Shown here piece by piece: positions 49,681-50,988 of a stretch of 50,988 nt of DNA (positions are counted from its first letter, which is position 1; every line of letters starts with the position of its first letter). The translations under genes and the position numbers were made by a program. Below the pieces are notes generated by a model. The model made no database searches. It was not told the origin of the DNA and saw nothing but the letters and a program-made list of their open reading frames with translations. The stretch spans positions 1 through 50,988 of the forward strand of contig CALEUW010000023.1 in NCBI GenBank assembly GCA_937920725.1, written 5' to 3'. Origin of the DNA: UMGS1601 sp900553335. GTDB taxonomy: Bacteria; Bacillota; Clostridia; Oscillospirales; Ruminococcaceae.

Positions 49681-49703
49681 TATAAATTATTAAGGAGGTT
49701 CTT

Positions 49704-50988
49704 ATGAAAAAATTTAGGAAGGCATTATTAAGCATAATTTCAGCAGCAGCGGTCATGGCTGTGTCCGTTTGCTCGTCATTTGCGTTTGCTAAAGAGGTAA
49801 GCGCCGCAGATAACGGAGTTATGCGAAAAATTACAGCTATGCAAATGTCAAAAGAGATGGGGCTGGGCCTTAATCTAGGCAACACAATGGAGGCGTATGA
49901 CGCTACCAACTGCGAAAGCATCACATACACATGGCCGCTCAGATCAGGAAACAATCAGACGTCAGACTATGAAAGATGCTGGGGAGCGCCGATTACTACG
50001 CAGGATATGATAAACGGTATGAAAGCTGCCGGATTTAATACGGTAAGAATACCTGTGTTCTGGGGAAATATGATGGTGAATGACGGAACGTATACTATCA
50101 ACAAGGAATATCTTGCCCGTGTCGGAGAGATAGTTGATTATTGCAGAAATGCAGGAGTTTATGCAGTGGTTAATATTCACCATTTTGATGAGTTTATCAT
50201 AAGAAGAAACAGCCTTGAGGACTGTAAGGTGATATTTAATAAGCTCTGGACGCAGATTGCGGAGTATTTTAAGGATTATTCCGACTATGTAGTTTTTGAG
50301 GGATTTAATGAGTATCTTGGCGGTTGGCAATTTGATTCAAACGGGAATAAGAAAGAGCTTTCAAACTCCGAGGGATACAAGCTTACAAACGAGCTTAATC
50401 AGACTTTTGTTGACGCAGTAAGAGCAACGGGAGGAAATAATGCCAAGAGAGTTTTAATAGCTTCAGGATATTGGACAAATATTGACCTTACAACATCATC
50501 GGATTTTAAAGTTCCAACTGATACAGCGGAAGATCGATTAATGGTTTCGGTTCACTATGTTGACAATGCAATGTATTGGACAAACAAAATCGGCGGAACA
50601 GAGTGGGTAAATTACAGCGTTAATCAGTGCGAGCTTTTAAAAAGAGCATTTACCGATAAAGGTATTCCCGTGTTTGTAGGTGAAACAACATCATCCTATC
50701 CACGTTCAAATTTTGCGAGAAACGCAACAGTTACAACATCATCTGAGGCGCTTGATTATATGCTAAGGCTTATCACAAGCTACGGCTTTACTCCTGTTTT
50801 ATGGGATACTCCGAATAGTTTCTATAACAGAAGCAGCTGCACAATAAAGTCATCAACCGATGCTAAGGTCATCAGCACATTGGCTGAAGAAATTAAAGTG
50901 CCTCTTCCTGAAACATATACATTATCGGGCGTGGTAAAAGTGTCTGATTCTGATACATCAACAGACATGACAGTAACAGCAGTATCGG
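49704..50988 (+). CDS. Secreted GH5 cellulase-like enzyme, 3' end outside window
   Basis: At least 428 residues, open at the window end. TAAGGAGG lies 5 nt before ATG 49704. Signal peptide about 1-29 (LLSIISAAAVMAVSVCSSFAFA). The catalytic domain begins MGLGLNLGNTMEAYD and continues GFNTVRIPVFWGN and VVNIHHFDE; Glu203 in FEGFNEYLGG is the acid/base and Glu327 in VFVGETTSS the nucleophile, both GH5 hallmarks. The layout resembles GH5 subfamily 4 (endoglucanase/xyloglucanase). After about residue 405 a new segment (YTLSGVVKVSDSDTSTDM) starts a further domain, perhaps a linker, CBM or dockerin region. It starts 23 nt after the ABC exporter without a terminator between them. Confidence 0.88.
   Translation, partial: MKKFRKALLSIISAAAVMAVSVCSSFAFAKEVSAADNGVMRKITAMQMSKEMGLGLNLGNTMEAYDATNCESITYTWPLRSGNNQTSDYERCWGAPITTQDMINGMKAAGFNTVRIPVFWGNMMVNDGTYTINKEYLARVGEIVDYCRNAGVYAVVNIHHFDEFIIRRNSLEDCKVIFNKLWTQIAEYFKDYSDYVVFEGFNEYLGGWQFDSNGNKKELSNSEGYKLTNELNQTFVDAVRATGGNNAKRVLIASGYWTNIDLTTSSDFKVPTDTAEDRLMVSVHYVDNAMYWTNKIGGTEWVNYSVNQCELLKRAFTDKGIPVFVGETTSSYPRSNFARNATVTTSSEALDYMLRLITSYGFTPVLWDTPNSFYNRSSCTIKSSTDAKVISTLAEEIKVPLPETYTLSGVVKVSDSDTSTDMTVTAVS

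Overview
This window looks like a chromosomal segment of a low-GC, Gram-positive, spore-forming Clostridia, most probably a Ruminococcus-like member of the Oscillospiraceae. The evidence is the gene content: MurT/GatD, glutamate racemase, D-Ala-D-Ala ligase, class B sortase, SpoIID, YpeB, 3D-domain wall enzymes, and plant-polysaccharide enzymes of families GH74 and GH5. Strong AGGAGG-type ribosome sites and TTGACA/TATAAT promoters are common. The genus is an inference. I see no rRNA, tRNA, CRISPR array, insertion sequence or complete prophage.

Layout. 1-7.8 kb: a Cu/Zn-SOD-like gene, then one long plus-strand operon (ddl, murI, a DUF1934 gene, argS, a GT-C-like membrane protein, an FkbM-type methyltransferase) ending at a terminator. 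8-15.2 kb: housekeeping genes recG, a LUD-domain gene, dusB-like, trmN6-like and polA. 15.2-15.7 kb: a compact accessory island with a REP-like palindrome, a 26-codon hydrophobic peptide arranged like a type I toxin, and one copy of a 157-bp multi-hairpin repeat. 15.7-20.9 kb: an 8-oxoguanine glycosylase and an ArsC/Spx-like gene diverge from a FliB-like gene; then ypeB-eno on the minus strand. 20.9-28 kb: cysteine desulfurase-thiI, then cinA(C-terminal domain)-srtB and two secreted wall-active proteins (SH3b-3D and SpoIID). 28-33 kb: minus-strand gatD-murT-102 aa protein-maf and a two-gene polysaccharide-export-type ABC transporter with a clear promoter. 33-37.7 kb: a Na+/amino acid symporter, a CDP-alcohol phosphatidyltransferase, an EamA transporter and an orphan solute-binding lipoprotein. 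37.9-40.6 kb: two tandem copies and a partial copy of the 157-bp repeat directly in front of a GH74 gene. 40.6-45.2 kb: a DRE-TIM aldolase, a two-gene orphan holin cassette with an attenuator-like leader, and a secreted Fn3-3D protein with a WalR-like box. 45.4-51 kb: a DtxR-type repressor, a heterodimeric ABC exporter, and a secreted GH5 cellulase cut by the window end.

Many genes serve envelope synthesis and remodelling: peptidoglycan precursors (ddl, murI), their amidation (murT/gatD), wall hydrolysis (3D proteins, SpoIID), polymer export and sortase. GH74 and GH5 imply growth on plant glucans.

The most interesting signal is the 157-bp element. It has seven short stem-loops, compensatory and stem-preserving changes between copies, and an extended -10 motif at each end. 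One copy could supply the antisense promoter of the toxin-like gene at 15.3 kb, and the array could supply the promoter of the GH74 gene at 38.3 kb. This is inferred from sequence only.
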